A stretch of 5,305 bases of DNA from Chloroflexota bacterium (GTDB lineage: Bacteria; Chloroflexota; Dormibacteria; Aeolococcales; Aeolococcaceae): contig JAQBPI010000119.1 in NCBI GenBank assembly GCA_028287605.1, forward strand, positions 1 through 5,305, given 5' to 3'. The position numbers were made by a program, and so were the translations under genes. Position 1 is the first letter of the stretch. Each line of letters begins with the position of its first letter. Positions 5,055 to 5,305 of the stretch are shown piece by piece. The notes below the pieces were generated by a model. The model did no database searches and was not told the DNA's origin. It was given only the letters and a program-made list of their open reading frames with translations.

Positions 5055-5305
5055 GTGGACCTGGGACTGCGCGGCCGCGCCGCCTTCGTGGCGGCGTCGA
5101 GCCAGGGGATGGGGCGGGCGACCGCCGACTGCTTCGCCGCCGAGGGTGCAGACGTGGGGATGTGCGCCCGTGGCGCCGGCGCGCTGGAGGAGGCGGCGGC
5201 CGCGGCGCGCGCCCATGGGGTCCGTGCCGTCACCCGGGTGGCGGACCTCGCCGACGCCGCCCAGGCGGGGCCGGCCCTGGAGGCGGTGGCCGGCGAGCTG
5301 GGCCG
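5055..5305 (+). CDS. Short-chain dehydrogenase/reductase, N-terminal part (cut by window edge)
   Basis: Eighty-three codons are present before the window ends. The protein opens with GLRGRAAFVAASSQGMGRATA (from residue 4), the beta1-turn-alphaA nucleotide-binding unit of classical SDRs. The usual TGxxxGxG appears as A-A-S-S-Q-G-M-G (13-20): the first glycine is alanine and the last two glycines are kept. FAAEGADVGMCAR (27-39) gives beta2, and the arginine at its end is typical of NADP-preferring enzymes. VADLADA (near 65-71) fits the conserved acidic residue after beta3 that contacts adenine. The catalytic Ser, Tyr and Lys lie beyond the window, so substrate is unknown; 3-oxoacyl-ACP-reductase-like is the safest family label. 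GTG 5055 is the first start in this frame. A 13-nt gap from DUF2127 allows co-transcription, but no link to PIM synthesis is evident. Confidence 0.82.
   Translation, partial: MDLGLRGRAAFVAASSQGMGRATADCFAAEGADVGMCARGAGALEEAAAAARAHGVRAVTRVADLADAAQAGPALEAVAGELG

Noticed and set aside
3806..5233. 475-codon minus-strand open frame opposite pgsA/DUF2127/SDR
   Set aside because: Low-complexity His/Glu/Gln/Pro-rich string crossing three plus-strand genes; no family resemblance.

Overview
The window is very GC-rich, with strong G/C bias at third codon positions and frequent GTG starts. It carries a compact, one-directional (+ strand) operon for phosphatidylinositol (PI) and phosphatidylinositol mannoside (PIM) lipids. 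These features point to an actinobacterium or a related high-GC lineage that makes inositol phospholipids (Dormibacterota-like groups are possible). I cannot place it more finely from sequence alone.

Layout: positions 3-89 look like the C-terminal tail of an upstream gene. Positions 90-138 are a strikingly AT-rich promoter/operator patch with repeated CTTTAT/ATAAAG half-sites. Next come an ArsR-type winged-helix regulator (139-531), myo-inositol-1-phosphate synthase ino1 (568-1758), a PatA-like PIM acyltransferase (1766-2770), a PimA-like mannosyltransferase (2767-3936), a PgsA1-like phosphatidylinositol phosphate synthase (3905-4504), a DUF2127 multi-pass membrane protein (4505-5041) and the N-terminal part of a short-chain dehydrogenase (5055 to the window edge). 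From ino1 to DUF2127 the genes overlap or lie within 7 nt of each other, so co-transcription and translational coupling are very likely. No gap between genes exceeds 50 nt.

How the genes fit together: Ino1 turns glucose-6-phosphate into inositol-1-phosphate. The PgsA-like enzyme joins this to CDP-diacylglycerol to make phosphatidylinositol phosphate, which is dephosphorylated to PI. PimA adds the first mannose and PatA acylates that mannose. Not present in the window: the PIP phosphatase, the second mannosyltransferase (PimB'), CDP-DAG synthase and the HIT-family gene that sits beside pgsA1 in mycobacteria. From family knowledge, ino1 is unlinked from pgsA1-patA-pimA in Mycobacterium, Corynebacterium and Streptomyces. 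Having it lead the operon, behind an ArsR-type regulator, is the main point of interest. The other is the DUF2127 protein of unknown function fused directly (0 nt gap) to the PIP synthase gene. I see no mobile element, CRISPR array, tRNA or rRNA.
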